Of a stretch of DNA of 64,000 bases, positions 44,424 through 54,200 are shown one piece after another (the stretch's first letter is position 1; every line of letters begins with the position of its first letter). Position numbers and translations under genes: made by a program. Location of the stretch: NCBI GenBank assembly GCA_965247615.1, contig OZ252022.1:310001-374000 (forward strand), given 5' to 3'. A model generated the notes under the pieces. The model was not told where the DNA came from, searched no databases, and saw nothing but the letters and a program-made list of their open reading frames with translations. The DNA is from G965197715 sp965247615 (lineage in GTDB: Bacteria > Chloroflexota > Dehalococcoidia > Lucifugimonadales > UBA1127).

Positions 44424-45719
44424 CTACAGGAAGGCGAAGAAAATAGTCGCAAGGCCGAGAAAGATCAAGAAACCGACGATGTCGGTCACCGTGGTCAGAA
44501 CGATTGAGGACGACTGGGCGGGGTCCTGGTTGAGTCTTTGCAGAATCAGGGGTATTGCCGCGCCGGACAGGCCGGCGCAAGCCATTGACCACACCATCGC
44601 AACCGCAGTCACTGCGGCCAAGCCGATTGACCTGGACCAGGCAAGGACACCGATGGCAGTCACCGCCGCCACCGCGATGCCATTGAGTGTTGCCACGGTC
44701 ACTTCTTTGGTCAGCACCCTGGGTGCCTGACGCGGTGTGATTTCGCGCAGGGCCAGCCCGCGCATGATCACCGCCAACGCCTGGGCTCCGGTGTTGCCGG
44801 ACTGCCCGGCGACCACCGGCAACATAACTGCCAGGGCCGTAAAACCGGCAATGGTCTCCTCGAACAGGCCGACCACCGAAGCCGCGAGGAACGCCGTGGC
44901 CAGGTTGATCTGCAACCAGGGCAGCCGTTTCCTGACCGCGAAACCGGCGCTCGACAGTGCATTCTCGTCCTTGCTCACACCGACCATCTTCTGGATATCT
45001 ACACTGGCTTCCCGTTCGACATTGCTGATCAAACTCTCGTAACGCAATACGCCAATTACCCGGTCCGCGAAGTCGACCACCGGAAGGCTCAACACCCGGT
45101 GGGCCTGGACCGTCTCGACCACATCTTCCCGGCTGGCCGTATCGCGAACCCGCGGGACGTCGCGGAGGGCGATCTCGGAAAGGCGGGTGCCCGACCGGGA
45201 GGTTGCGATGTCCTGGAGATGCGCCACTCCCACCAACACCCCGTCGGGGTTGACCAGAAAGACGTCGAAGACCCGCCTGGGAAACAGGCCCTGCACCCGT
45301 TCCAGGGCCTGTTCAACGGTGGATTCGGGGAACAGCGTTGTGACCAACGGGTCCATCAGGCGGCCGGCGCTTTCGGGAGGGTACTCCATCAGGGTGCGTA
45401 GTTCCCGCTGACATCCGGCGGAGGCGCCGTTGAGTATCCGCGACGAAATCTCTTCAGGCATTGCCAGGAGGAATGCGGCAGCGCGATGGGGCTCCAGGAG
45501 TTCGACGACCCGTGAGGCGTGGTCTGCATCCATGCGCTCGAGAACTTCGGCTCCGGTATGGAGCGTCAGCCGCTGGATGACTGCGGCCGCCGCCGCGGGA
45601 GCGGTATCGTCCATCACTCCGGCGTTGTCCTCCGGGGGGAAGGGGTCCATAATCCGAGCGACCTCCTCCGGGTACAGACCCGCGAAACGCTCGATGACCC
45701 GGCTTTCCGAAGTGGTCAT
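44424..45719 (-). CDS. mgtE: MgtE-type magnesium channel/transporter
   Basis: 431 residues. The N-terminal MgtE_N domain (ERFAGLYPEEVARIMDPFPP, LEPHRAAAFLLAMPEEISS) is followed by two CBS domains (MDPLVTTLFPESTVEQALER, RVRDTASREDVVETVQAH) and five membrane helices. The pore signature is VAGQSGNTGAQALAVIMRGL and the last part QDPAQSSSIVLTTVTDIVG is diagnostic. Cytoplasmic domains sense Mg2+ and gate the pore. It overlaps the upstream gene by 4 bp (ATGA) and is the last gene of its operon. Confidence 0.95.
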   Translation of the reverse strand: MTTSESRVIERFAGLYPEEVARIMDPFPPEDNAGVMDDTAPAAAAAVIQRLTLHTGAEVLERMDADHASRVVELLEPHRAAAFLLAMPEEISSRILNGASAGCQRELRTLMEYPPESAGRLMDPLVTTLFPESTVEQALERVQGLFPRRVFDVFLVNPDGVLVGVAHLQDIATSRSGTRLSEIALRDVPRVRDTASREDVVETVQAHRVLSLPVVDFADRVIGVLRYESLISNVEREASVDIQKMVGVSKDENALSSAGFAVRKRLPWLQINLATAFLAASVVGLFEETIAGFTALAVMLPVVAGQSGNTGAQALAVIMRGLALREITPRQAPRVLTKEVTVATLNGIAVAAVTAIGVLAWSRSIGLAAVTAVAMVWSMACAGLSGAAIPLILQRLNQDPAQSSSIVLTTVTDIVGFLIFLGLATIFFAFL

Positions 45720-46569
45720 TTCTTCCCTCCCAACTCTGGAGCGCCACTGGGCGTCCGGTCTTTGTTGGCCTGAGCCATCGAGCCGATCACCTCCCAGAGG
45801 CCGGAGCAGTAGGCTTCTCCCAGACTGACCAGGGTATCCAGGCCGGCGCCCGGGACGAGCGCAGTGTGCCGCGGACCGCCTGCGGTTCGCCGCAGCTGCT
45901 TATGCCGCAGGGTTCCGACCAGGGAGCGGCTCCGGTCTACGACGGGCAGCACATCGAACTCCCGCCAGGCCGCGTGGCCGCGTGCCGTCTCCAGCGCCAG
46001 AGTAGCGGACAAGGAAACGGGATTGCGCACGAAGAGGTCGCTGGGAGGACGCTTCCGTTGGTCCTCCAGGTCGCGGCGGGACAGCACAGCCGTCAAGCGC
46101 TGCTGGCGGTCCACGAGGGATAGATAAACCGCGCCGGTCTTCTGCAGAAATCCCGCGCCGAGTCGCGGGAGAAATCCTCCCCTATGATGTTCGGGGCCGA
46201 TTCCATGAGACGCCCAATGGTTGCGGGGGGGAATTCCAGGCGGCGGCGGATGTCCTGCCTGACACTGGCGGGGAGGCCGGCAATCAGGGAGTCGCGGTCT
46301 TCCCGTTCCAGGGATGCCAGCACCGACACGGCCGTCCCGGCGGGAAACTCTGCCAGAATGGGACTCGACATGTCAGTGTCCATTTGGTCAAGACAACGCC
46401 GGATTTCCGGCGCTGCCATTTTCCCGAGGACGAGTGCCGCTATTTGCGGTTCAACCGAAGACAGGACCTCTCCCGCCTTCATCGGGCCAAGGACTTCCAG
46501 AGCATGGGCCGCCTGGGATGGGTGCCCGCCCAGGAATCTGAGCGCCAACTGTTCCGACAGGCCGCGCAT
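45716..46569 (-). pseudogene. Stand-alone MgtE_N plus CBS protein, one frameshift
   Basis: Two frames join into one protein of about 280 residues. The first part (RGLSEQLALRFLGGHPSQAA, EPQIAALVLGKMAAPEI, RRLEFPPATIGRLMESA) resembles the MgtE N-domain; the second (VDRQQRLTAVLSRRDLEDQ, VRNPVSLSATLALETARGHA, VDRSRSLVGTLRHKQL) is a CBS pair. The shift is near 46150, where LQKTGAVYLSLVDRQQRL is in the second frame. It lacks membrane helices, so it looks like a soluble sensor half of MgtE placed just before the complete channel. Broken either genuinely or by one sequence error. Confidence 0.75.
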
Positions 46570-47367
46570 AATTCCCTCAGCAATACCGACACCTCATCAA
46601 TGAAGCGGCGACAGGGAATCTGCAGCCGTCCCTCCGCCGTGTCTAGCGCGACGGTGGCAGCCCCTATTTCGATAATGCGCCCCTCGTGCGTCCCAATCCG
46701 GACGTCGAGGCCAGCGTGATACATCTGCCGGACATAATAGGAGGCAATGATGTTGGCGACGACCGGCCCGGAACCGATTCCGAAGGCCAGGGCCATGCCG
46801 CCCAGGACCGTTCCGAGACCGACGGCAATGATCAACATCGGGAATGTGCTGTCTACGCCAACCTGGTCCGCGGCCATGCCAGCGGCGACCACCACGATGG
46901 GCGTACGCGCCAGACGGCCGATGAGTTCGGCTCCTCCGATGTTGGCAGAGCTGAGCGCCGAGGTTGCGGCCTGGCGGGCGAAGCGCCCCCCGGCAATGCC
47001 GGCAAACAGGATCAGAACCGCTATGAACACCTTCGGTAGATACCCGGTTAGCTGGCCCAGAAATCCGGCGACAACCGGCAACTCCAGCCGGTCCAGCGCC
47101 GCCGCCGCTAAAAGCCAGCAAGACGACCCAGAACACGATGCCGCCAACCAGGCGGGGCAGTGAGTTCATTGCCGGAGACGTCAGACTTGCGCCGTATCTG
47201 GCGTTCGCCGCCAACCGCCGGATGATTCCAGCCACTAATCGTGTCAGCAGGATTTGGAGGAGCAGTGCCAGAACCAGTCCGGCCAACGCCAGCAGCAAGG
47301 GGCCCAGCACGGTGGGCAGATACTCCTGCACCCGCTGATTGAATTCGGTCAAGGCTTCTTGGAACAA
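46479..47367 (-). pseudogene. MscS-like channel with conserved TM helices, one frameshift
   Basis: The N-terminus FNQRVQEYLPTVLGPLLLAL begins a hydrophobic helix; NARYGASLTSPAMNSLPRLV and GGIVFWVVLLAF follow. Near 47115 the frame shifts and the protein continues as AAAALDRLELPVVAGFLGQL, VFIAVLILFAGIAGGRFARQ and the pore-lining-like LIIAVGLGTVLGGMALAFGIG, then the beta domain HEGRIIEIGAATVALDTAEG. This matches TM-helix-repeat MscS-like proteins. The 3' end overlaps the next gene by about 90 bp, which suggests a further change near the stop. First gene of the mgtE operon. Confidence 0.75.
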
Positions 47368-47681
47368 CGGCGGTCAGCTCCGATTGACTTGACCCGATGG
47401 AAGCAAGGCATCAAAGCCCCTGCTCTTCACCTGTGGCCATCAGCCAAGCTTGACATTTATACCACTGCCCATCCCGCGGAAGCGGAGAAGCCTGCTTCGT
47501 CGCTAGGCATAGCTATGCTTACGCTTGGGTCACTCTGAACAGGTCGGCAAATTACGGACTGTATGAGGCGGAGGCAAATTGGGCCACGTGGGCGAATTGG
47601 CCGCTGACTTATGGCGGCTGAAAACTGGACCGTCCGCCCCCATCCATAGGTTGGAAGCTGAGCTTATGGATGGGGGGATAG
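47368..47681. other. Intergenic stretch before IS21 copy C
   Basis: Upstream region of the mgtE operon and presumably the IS21 left end; no gene is seen. Confidence 0.4.
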
Positions 47682-48900
47682 ATGTACGAAGTGGACGTGT
47701 ATCTGCGGGTCCGCCGGGCGGTGATGGTCGAAGGCATGAGCATCCGGGAGGCGTCGCGGGTGTTCGGGTTGCACCGGGACCCATTGCGCAAGATGGTCGC
47801 CTACTTCGTGCCTCCGGGCTACCGGAGGCAGAACCCGCTCACCCATGCTGGAGTCGTTCACCGGCACTATCGACCGGACTCTGGAAGATGATCTCAAGGT
47901 TCCCTGGAAGCAGCGCCACACGGCCAAGCGCATCTACGAGCGTCTGCGGGAGGAGCATGGATTCGCGGGCCAATACACCATAGTCAAGGACTACGCAAGG
48001 GAGCGGTGGCGCCAGACCAGGGAGATGTTCGTGCCCCTGTCCCATCTCCCTGGCCACGCCCAGTGCGATTTTGGCGAGGCGTGGGTGGTGAGCGACGGTG
48101 TGGAGCAGAAGGCCCACGACGTCGTCCTGGACCTGCCCCACACCGTCGGCTGCTTCGTGAAGGCCTACCCCGCGGAGACCACGGAGGCGTTTCTGGACGG
48201 CCCCGTCTCGGCGTTCGCCTTCCTGGACGGGATGCCCTAGAGCATCGTGTACGACAACACCAGGCTGGCGGTGGCCAGGATCCTGGGGGACGGACGGAGG
48301 AAACGCACCCGAGCCTTCACCGAGCTCCAGTCCCACTACCTGTTCGAGGACCGGTTCGGCAGACCGGGCAAGGGGAACGACAAGGGAAAGGTGGAGGGGA
48401 TGGTGGGCTATATGTGGAGCAACTTCCTGGTGCCGATGCCGCCCTTTGAGAGCTTTGAGGCACTGAACGCCCACCTGGAACACCAGTGCCTGAAGCGGAT
48501 GGACGCCCAACTCCGGGGCCACACGGAGCGTATCGGCCAGCGGATGGAGCGAGACCTGGAGGACCTGCCGCCCCTGCCGGCCGCGCCTTACGACGCCTGC
48601 AACCAGCGGGCGGGCCGGGTCAGATCCCTGTCCCCGGTGCGGTCCCGCACCAGGGACTACTCAGCGCCGGTGGCCTACGGGCATCGGGAGGTGCTGATTC
48701 GTGGCTGCGTGGACCAGGTGGTCATCAGCTGTGGGTCAGAGGTCATTGCCCGGTACGTCCGCTTCTACCAGTGGAACGACTTCGTCTTCGACCCAATCCA
48801 CTCCCTGCCGCTGCTGGAGCAGAAGACGGGCGCCTTGGACCAAGCCGCCCCAATTCAGGGATGGGAGCTGCCCGAGGAGTTCGCTACGCTGCGCCGGCTG
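47682..48900 (+). pseudogene. istA: IS21 transposase IstA, copy C, frameshifted, stopped and truncated
   Basis: Begins YEVDVYLRVRRAVMVEGMSI with the helix-turn-helix, then shifts frame near 47850. The core continues with HAQCDFGEAWVV (first catalytic Asp intact, unlike copy A). A TAG at 48238-48240 interrupts FAFLDGMP-stop-SIVYDNT in the same frame. KVEGMVGYMWSNFLVPMPPF follows without the stop of copy A. After EEFATLRRLLVG the IS21 similarity ends abruptly near 48900 and the frame runs into a different protein. istB is absent. Confidence 0.88.
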
Positions 48901-49314
48901 CTGGTGGGATGGGGGATGCATGCCCGCGACGGCGAGATCGGCAAACGGGTTACCCCGCAGCATGGGGCCGAGGTCATCCTCGGCGGTCTGCGCCGCATCG
49001 AGGAGGCAGCCAAGAGCATGGGAGGCATCAACATCTGCCTCGACAAGGCGGAGAGCCGTAGACGTGAGCAGGTAAGCCTCGACCGCCTCCTCAACCGCAT
49101 TCACACCTCCGTCGTCTCGGCGGGACGGCATGCCTTCCTCATCTTCGACGAGGGAAGGGAGAAGCTGCTCAAGTGGGCCTACCGGCGGCTCAGGGTCCAC
49201 AACCCCGTACTTAGGAGGGAGAACCTGGACGTCGACCAAGTCTTCTCCACGCTCGATAGGGCGCTGAACCCGCAGGCGTTCCGGCGCGACCCTCAGGGGA
49301 TCGTCAGGAGATGA
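48901..49314 (+). pseudogene. DUF3800-like C-terminal relic fused in frame to IstA
   Basis: From about 48901 the frame reads GINICLDKAESRRREQVSLD, RLLNRIHTSVV and FLIFDEGREKLLKWAYRRLR, the pattern of the C-terminal half of DUF3800 proteins (a family often found with mobile elements). It ends VFSTLDRALNPQAFRRDPQG. The N-terminal part with the Asp-Glu-Ser-Gly motif is missing. The family assignment is by pattern only. Confidence 0.45.
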
Positions 49315-49520
49315 CGGGGGAAGACCCTCCCCCACGATCCATGCGTCCGGCGCTGGCTACAGCAGATGCTCCCCCACCTCGGCGTGCCCCCGGCCGCCGG
49401 CGTGGTCGTAGAGAGCGATCTGCGCGACGGTGAGTCCCCCCGGAGACCTCGACGCCAGCGCGTCGACCTTAGCAGTAGGTGAAGTAATCGTCAGCGCCCT
49501 TGAGAACGCCTGGCCTGCGG

Positions 49521-50264
49521 CTACTCCCTGTACGAAGCATCCTTGCGGTCGATCGTGCGCAGGAGCCAGGGCCACACCATGGAGCCATCGTCGCCATCGA
49601 AGAGGCCGGCGGTCTTCTCGATAGCGGAAAGCGGCGCCTGGCGGATGGCCTGGCCGGTAGATTGGGCCAGCACCTGGATCTGGCAGGCGCGCTCAAGCTG
49701 CCACATAGTGGTCCACGCCTCAGCAACGGAACCGCCCACGGTGAGCAGGCCATGGTTGCGCAGGATCATCGCGTTCGTGCTGCCGAGGTCGGTCACGAGC
49801 CTCTCGCGCTCGTCCGCGTCGACGGCCAGCCCCTCGAACTCGTGGTAGGAGACCCGCTCATGGAACCGGTAGGTGTCCTGCTGGAGCGGCAGCAGGCCCT
49901 CCTCCAGCGCCGAGACCGCCATGCCGTAGGGCGTATGCGTATGCATGACACAGGTCACGTCGTGCCTGGCGGCGTGGACCGCGGAGTGGATGACGTAGCC
50001 GGGGATGTTGATCCGGTGTTCCCCCTCTTCGAGGACGTTCCCGTCCAAGTCGATCTTGACGAGGTTCGAGGCTGTGACCTCGTCGTAGCCAAGGCCGAAC
50101 TCGTTGATCAGAAACTGGTCTTCCGTGCCGGGGACCCGCGAGGTGATGTGGTTGTAGACGAGCGTGGTCATGCCAAAACGCTCCGTGAGCCGGTAAGCGG
50201 CCGCCAGGTCCACGCGCGCCCGCCACTCCGCATCCGAGTAGGCGTTGGTCTTCTTCGTCGTCAT
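49521..50264 (-). CDS. Class II aldolase/adducin family protein
   Basis: 247 residues; ATG 50264 is chosen because GGAG lies 6 nt upstream, although an in-frame start eight codons earlier exists. Zn-binding His residues appear in VMHTHTPYGMAVSALEEG and ILRNHGLLTVGG; TTLVYNHITSRVPGTEDQFL and SNLVKIDLDGNVLEEGEH are typical of the family. Members cleave or epimerise sugar phosphates such as fuculose or ribulose phosphate, or act as decarboxylases. It stands alone between transposon remnants, so its pathway is unclear. Confidence 0.9.
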   Translation of the reverse strand: MTTKKTNAYSDAEWRARVDLAAAYRLTERFGMTTLVYNHITSRVPGTEDQFLINEFGLGYDEVTASNLVKIDLDGNVLEEGEHRINIPGYVIHSAVHAARHDVTCVMHTHTPYGMAVSALEEGLLPLQQDTYRFHERVSYHEFEGLAVDADERERLVTDLGSTNAMILRNHGLLTVGGSVAEAWTTMWQLERACQIQVLAQSTGQAIRQAPLSAIEKTAGLFDGDDGSMVWPWLLRTIDRKDASYRE

Positions 50265-50323
50265 CGTCAACTCCACACCGTCATCCACCTACTATGCAGC
50301 CGGGATTTCCCAATTGGGATGGC

Positions 50324-50695
50324 CTAGGGCTGCAAAGAGCGTACCGACAGAGTGGCCGCATCATAGACGGGCATTGCGGCGCCGGTCAAGTCACTACATC
50401 CCGATTGTCGTTGTGGAATGACTGCGATACCGGGGAACCGTCGATGCGAGTGTTGGTCTATGAAGGGCCTGACGTTGTCCACAACGTACATGGGGAACCG
50501 TAGCTGGCCTGCGAGCCATTCCAGATGAGCGTAGATGCGAGGAGCTTCCCAGTAGGTGTCGGCGAAGATGGCGCAGTCCGGGACGCGGCCGGATCCCCCT
50601 TGGCCGGCCATGAGGGCCATGACCGAGGACTGCATGCCCACACCCAGGCTGACGACCGCCAGACGGTTCCTGGCTCGTCGGCCCCCGGGTCCCTG
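50324..50695 (-). pseudogene. Relic of a PAPS-reductase-like ATP pyrophosphatase, phage type
   Basis: Minus-strand text VVSLGVGMQSSVMALMAGQG, RVPDCAIFADTYWEAPRIYA and HLEWLAGQLRFPMYVVDN matches the start of a phage-associated PAPS-reductase-like family, where the Gly-Met-Gln-Ser-Ser loop binds ATP. After VVDN the match fades and the protein ends early. An IS3 fragment cuts the other end. Confidence 0.5.
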
Positions 50696-50711
50696 ACGGC
50701 CGGCGCGCCGG

Positions 50712-51055
50712 GCTCAGAGGTTTCCCCGTGCCGCCTCCTTCAGGATCTGGGTGTCCAGCGTCAGATCCGCCACCCCTCTCCTCAGTTGGCCATGCTCCGT
50801 CTCCATCTCCCGTAACCGCTTCGCCTGGTCTCTCCGCAGTCCCCCGTCCTCCTGCCTCCACCGGGAGAACGGGTTGGTCGACACACCTATCCGACGACTC
50901 GTCTGGGCCACGCTCTCCCCGTGACCCATGGCCACCTCAGCCTCCCGAAGCTTCCCTATGATCTCTTCCACGCTCTGCTGCTTCCGTCACACTTCCTACC
51001 CTTTTTCTGGTCCACTACATCATAGTATCCGGACCACTTCTAGGGGGGCAGGTCA
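50712..51055 (-). pseudogene. IS3-family fragment: left end and OrfA
   Basis: The inverted-repeat end TGACCTGCCCCCCTAGAAG (minus strand from 51055) matches the IS3 at 7317-8503. OrfA (50971-50714) reads EEIIGKLREAEVAMGHGESV and RRIGVSTNPFSRWRQEDGGL, then RRGVADLTLDTQILKEAARG, and stops. OrfB and the right end are missing. Confidence 0.82.
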
Positions 51056-51337
51056 GTAGAATATAGAGGAACATCCCCGTCTTTCGACCAGCAGGCCGGG
51101 GGCTATCTGCGTGTCCGGTTCCCAGGACCGCGCACCACCCAGAACGACCGAGACAAAGGACAGAGCGAGAACGCTAGGCTCGACAAGAGATGCAACGGCG
51201 CTGACGACCACGCCCACGGCGTTTTCGTACGAACGTTGAAGTTGTTGGCGTGTCTGGTGCTGGCTCGCGCAGGAGCCACGGCACGCTGGAGTCGAGGCGA
51301 GGGAGCTGAAGACTGAGATGAGAAAGGAAGTGACAAG

Positions 51338-52494
51338 ATGGCGGGGAAGACGATCGTCATCCTCGGAGGTGGCGTCGGGGGACTCGTAACCGCCAACGAG
51401 CTGCGAGAGCGCCTCGGCAAAGAGCACCGGGTTATCCTGGTAGACAGGGAAGACAGGCACATCTTCTGGCCTTCGCTTCTGTGGGTTCAGGTGGGGCTGC
51501 GCGATCCTGGCAAGATCGTTCGAGACCTGGCGATGCTAGAGAAGAAGGGCATAGAGGTGTTGAAGGGGGAGGTGGAGTCAATCGACCCCGAGCGGAAGAC
51601 TGTGCGCGTCGACGACTCGGAGCTGGCCGCAGACTACGTCGTGATCTCCCTTGGAGCCCAGCTGGCGCCTGAGAAGGTCCCCGGCTTGGCGGAAGGAGGC
51701 CACAACCTCTACTCGTTGGAGGGGGCCATGGCTATCCGTGATTCCCTAAAGAAGGTAGACGAAGGCAGAGTCGTTGTTCTGACGGCCGGGACGCCCTACA
51801 AGTGTCCGGCCGCGCCGTACGAGGCGGCCATGCTCCTGGCCCACGACCTGCACAAGCGCAGGCTGCGAGACCGCGTGGAGGTGGCCATCTACGCATGGGA
51901 ACCGGCGCCCATGGGGGTGACAGGCCCGGAGGTCTCGGCCGGGGTCAAGCATTTCCTGGCGGAGCGTGACATACCCTACTACCCCCAGATCAGGTTACGC
52001 AGGTAGATGCGACTAGCGGTACGCTGCATTTCGGCGACGGCGCCGAGGCCAACTTCGATCTCCTGGTGTACATCCCGCCGCACGTGGCGCCGACGGTCGT
52101 ACTGCAAGCCGGGCTCACGGGGGAGAGTGGTTGGGTGCCCGTGGACCGGCATTCCATGGAGACGAGATTTCCAGGTGTCTACGCCATCGGTGACGTGACG
52201 GACATCTCTCTCGCAATGGGCATGCCACTTCCGAAAGCGGGCGTCTTCGCCCACCACGAGGGTGAGGCGGTGGCACGAACCATTGCTAGCCAGATAAGCG
52301 GCGAGGGAAGGCCCGGCAGATTTGACGGGCGCGGAGAGTGCTTCATCGAGGTGGGTGGCGGGAAGGCGGGATTCGGTCGAGGCGATTTCTACGCCGAGCC
52401 CACCCCGACGATCAAGCTCCACAGGCCCAGTCGGTACTGGCATGCAGGCAAGGTTGCCTTTGAGAAGGACTGGCTGTTGCGGAAGTGGTTCTAG
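51338..52494 (+). pseudogene. Sulfide:quinone-oxidoreductase-like flavoprotein, one frameshift
   Basis: About 385 residues if one shift near 51990 is repaired. FAD-binding GKTIVILGGGVGGLVTANEL at the N-terminus (ATG 51338, GGAAG upstream), DREDRHIFWPSLLWVQVG, and ADYVVISLGAQLAPEKVPG lead to TAGTPYKCPAAPYEAAMLLA with a Cys where sulfide:quinone reductases have a redox Cys. After the shift, QVTQVDATSGTLHFGDG, VYAIGDVTDISLAMGMPLPK (second FAD contact) and the end HAGKVAFEKDWLLRKWF follow. It would pass electrons from sulfide or NADH to quinone at the membrane. Stop at 52004 in the first frame. Confidence 0.82.
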
Positions 52495-52582
52495 TCTGGT
52501 CCAGGCATGTGCGAAGGCTTGTCTACTGTCGAGCTAGGCGGGATGTAGCCTGCTCCCACGCGATGGGCGGAGTAGAGAGGTA

Positions 52583-52810
52583 GTGCTGGGGGAAGCAGCG
52601 CAGGCGACGCTGACTGCGGCCCGCGCCGTTGACGATGACCTGGACTTGCCTCCGCCACCGGAACGGAACGACCCCACAAGGGTCCCCGATGCCGACGCGT
52701 ACACGGGAGATTACCGTTGCAAGAACCGCACGATTGCGATTGCCGCCGAATCGGGCAGGCTGCGGCTGCGCAGCGGTGCCCTTGTGTGCCATGACCGCCT
52801 CCCTCGCTAG
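52583..52810 (+). pseudogene. Possible C-terminal relic of a serine hydrolase (beta-lactamase-like)
   Basis: The frame reads DLDLPPPPERNDPTRVPDAD, AYTGDYRCKNRTIAIAAESG and RLRLRSGALV, like the C-terminal accessory domain of beta-lactamase-related serine hydrolases. The catalytic domain is absent. Assignment is by pattern and tentative. Confidence 0.35.
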
Positions 52811-52858
52811 GGACGATGGATTCCGCGGAACCGCCCAACCGACAACCTCCGGGTTGTG

Positions 52859-53140
52859 TCAATACTGTGATAGCCCAATCAGATTCTTGAACCTGAAGGT
52901 GAGTGATCTGTGAGAGGCGCGTTTTGCCTGTTCTCTCTTCGCTGCGGCGATGCGTTCTTCCAGATGCCCTTGGATAGTTGGATCTGGCCCAGGAAAGCCA
53001 TTACTTCGCCGCACGTCCATGTCGAGTCTGATCAATGCGTAATTAACGTCTGCGCCCTCATCGACTGCACGAGCAAGCAAGTCTTCAATCTTCTTCTCCA
53101 GGACATCTATTTCGTCTATGGCTTTGGTTTCCTTTGCCAT
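52859..53140 (-). CDS. Small hypothetical protein with coiled-coil character
   Basis: 93 residues; ATG 53140 has GAGAGG 7 nt upstream and is preferred over a GTG two codons before. Charged and mostly helical: ETKAIDEIDVLEKKIEDLLA and PTIQGHLEERIAAAKREQAK. No membrane segment, signal or known motif is seen. The start region is close to tRNA-Ile, which is encoded on the same strand about 50 nt upstream. Function unknown. Confidence 0.65.
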   Translation of the reverse strand: MAKETKAIDEIDVLEKKIEDLLARAVDEGADVNYALIRLDMDVRRSNGFPGPDPTIQGHLEERIAAAKREQAKRASHRSLTFRFKNLIGLSQY

Positions 53141-53191
53141 TCTCACGCCTCTCTATCTGCTACCGAGAGCAGTCGTCAATTAATAATATTG

Positions 53192-53268
<77 letters not shown>

Positions 53269-53282
53269 ACCGGGGAGAAGTC

Positions 53283-53690
53283 CTAGCGGGGAAATCCTGA
53301 TGCAACAGGCAGGTCCACTGCCTCCACATCTTCCGAGGAGGCGTTGCGGGCGACGATGAGTTCCATGGGCTCCTGGCCATCGTTGACCGGTGCGTGAACG
53401 GCCATGCGCGGGATGTAGACGAAGTCTCCGGGACCGATGTCCAGCTCTTCTTCCAAGCGCTCCCCCGCCAGGAACCGTCCATGCCCGCGCACGACGTAGA
53501 TGGCCGATTCACAGTTTGTGTGGCGATGCGCGCTGGACCGACACCCCGGCGGGATGGTTGCGATGGCCATGTGGATCCCCTCCGCGCCGCCCAAGGCCGT
53601 GGAGACGCCCTCCAGCCGGGTCATGGCGCCCGAGGCGACTTCTACTCGAAGCTCGCCAGGGTGAGTGACGCGGACCCCTCTCGCCTGCAT
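53283..53690 (-). CDS. Cupin-domain protein
   Basis: About 135 residues from ATG 53690; a TTG 12 codons earlier is possible but has less family-like sequence. Cupin motif 1 is PPGCRSSAHRHTNCESAIYV (His-x-His-x3-Glu) with VVRGHGRF, and motif 2 is GPGDFVYIPRMAVHAPVND. The single domain should bind a metal ion. Often an isomerase, dioxygenase or storage protein; function not inferable. It starts upstream of the tRNA on the same strand. Confidence 0.88.
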   Translation of the reverse strand: MQARGVRVTHPGELRVEVASGAMTRLEGVSTALGGAEGIHMAIATIPPGCRSSAHRHTNCESAIYVVRGHGRFLAGERLEEELDIGPGDFVYIPRMAVHAPVNDGQEPMELIVARNASSEDVEAVDLPVASGFPR

Positions 53691-54200
53691 AGGCGCAGTA
53701 TAGAGGCCCCAGCTTGGGGGCGTCAAGGAAACTTGGCGTCTCAGTAGGCCCGTTCACTTTGCGGGTTAGCCAGACCGAGCTGAGTACCAATCCTCTTTGA
53801 GTAGACCCACTTCTCATCTCGGGGCCAGGGTTGTAGGTCCGACGGGACGATGGCTGGGTCCATTGTACAGCGTGGGCCAAGCACTACCGGCAGTTGCGCC
53901 GCGGCTCCCCCTCCGTCCTGAGGTCGCCGGAGTACGGGGGCGAGGCCCTGGCACGGCGTGTGCGTTCCAGAGGAGAGATCAAGTTGACGTGATACCCGTG
54001 TCCCTGGACTGCGTGTAACCCGTCTCCCCGGTTGCACGCGGGCGGGCGATTGGCATAGACTTACCGATGTCATACGGATTGAGTTGCCACACCGTCCGAG
54101 AGGCAGTAACGCGTCATGGCGAGCTGCCGCTCCACTTCACCTCAACCCCCCTGCTTCGCTTTGCGCCTGCGCGCCCCAGTAGCGGACTAGGAAGAACGCC
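53691..54200. other. Intergenic stretch before the secreted-protein genes
   Basis: No gene is supported. It should contain the divergent promoters of the cupin gene and of the large secreted protein. Confidence 0.45.
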
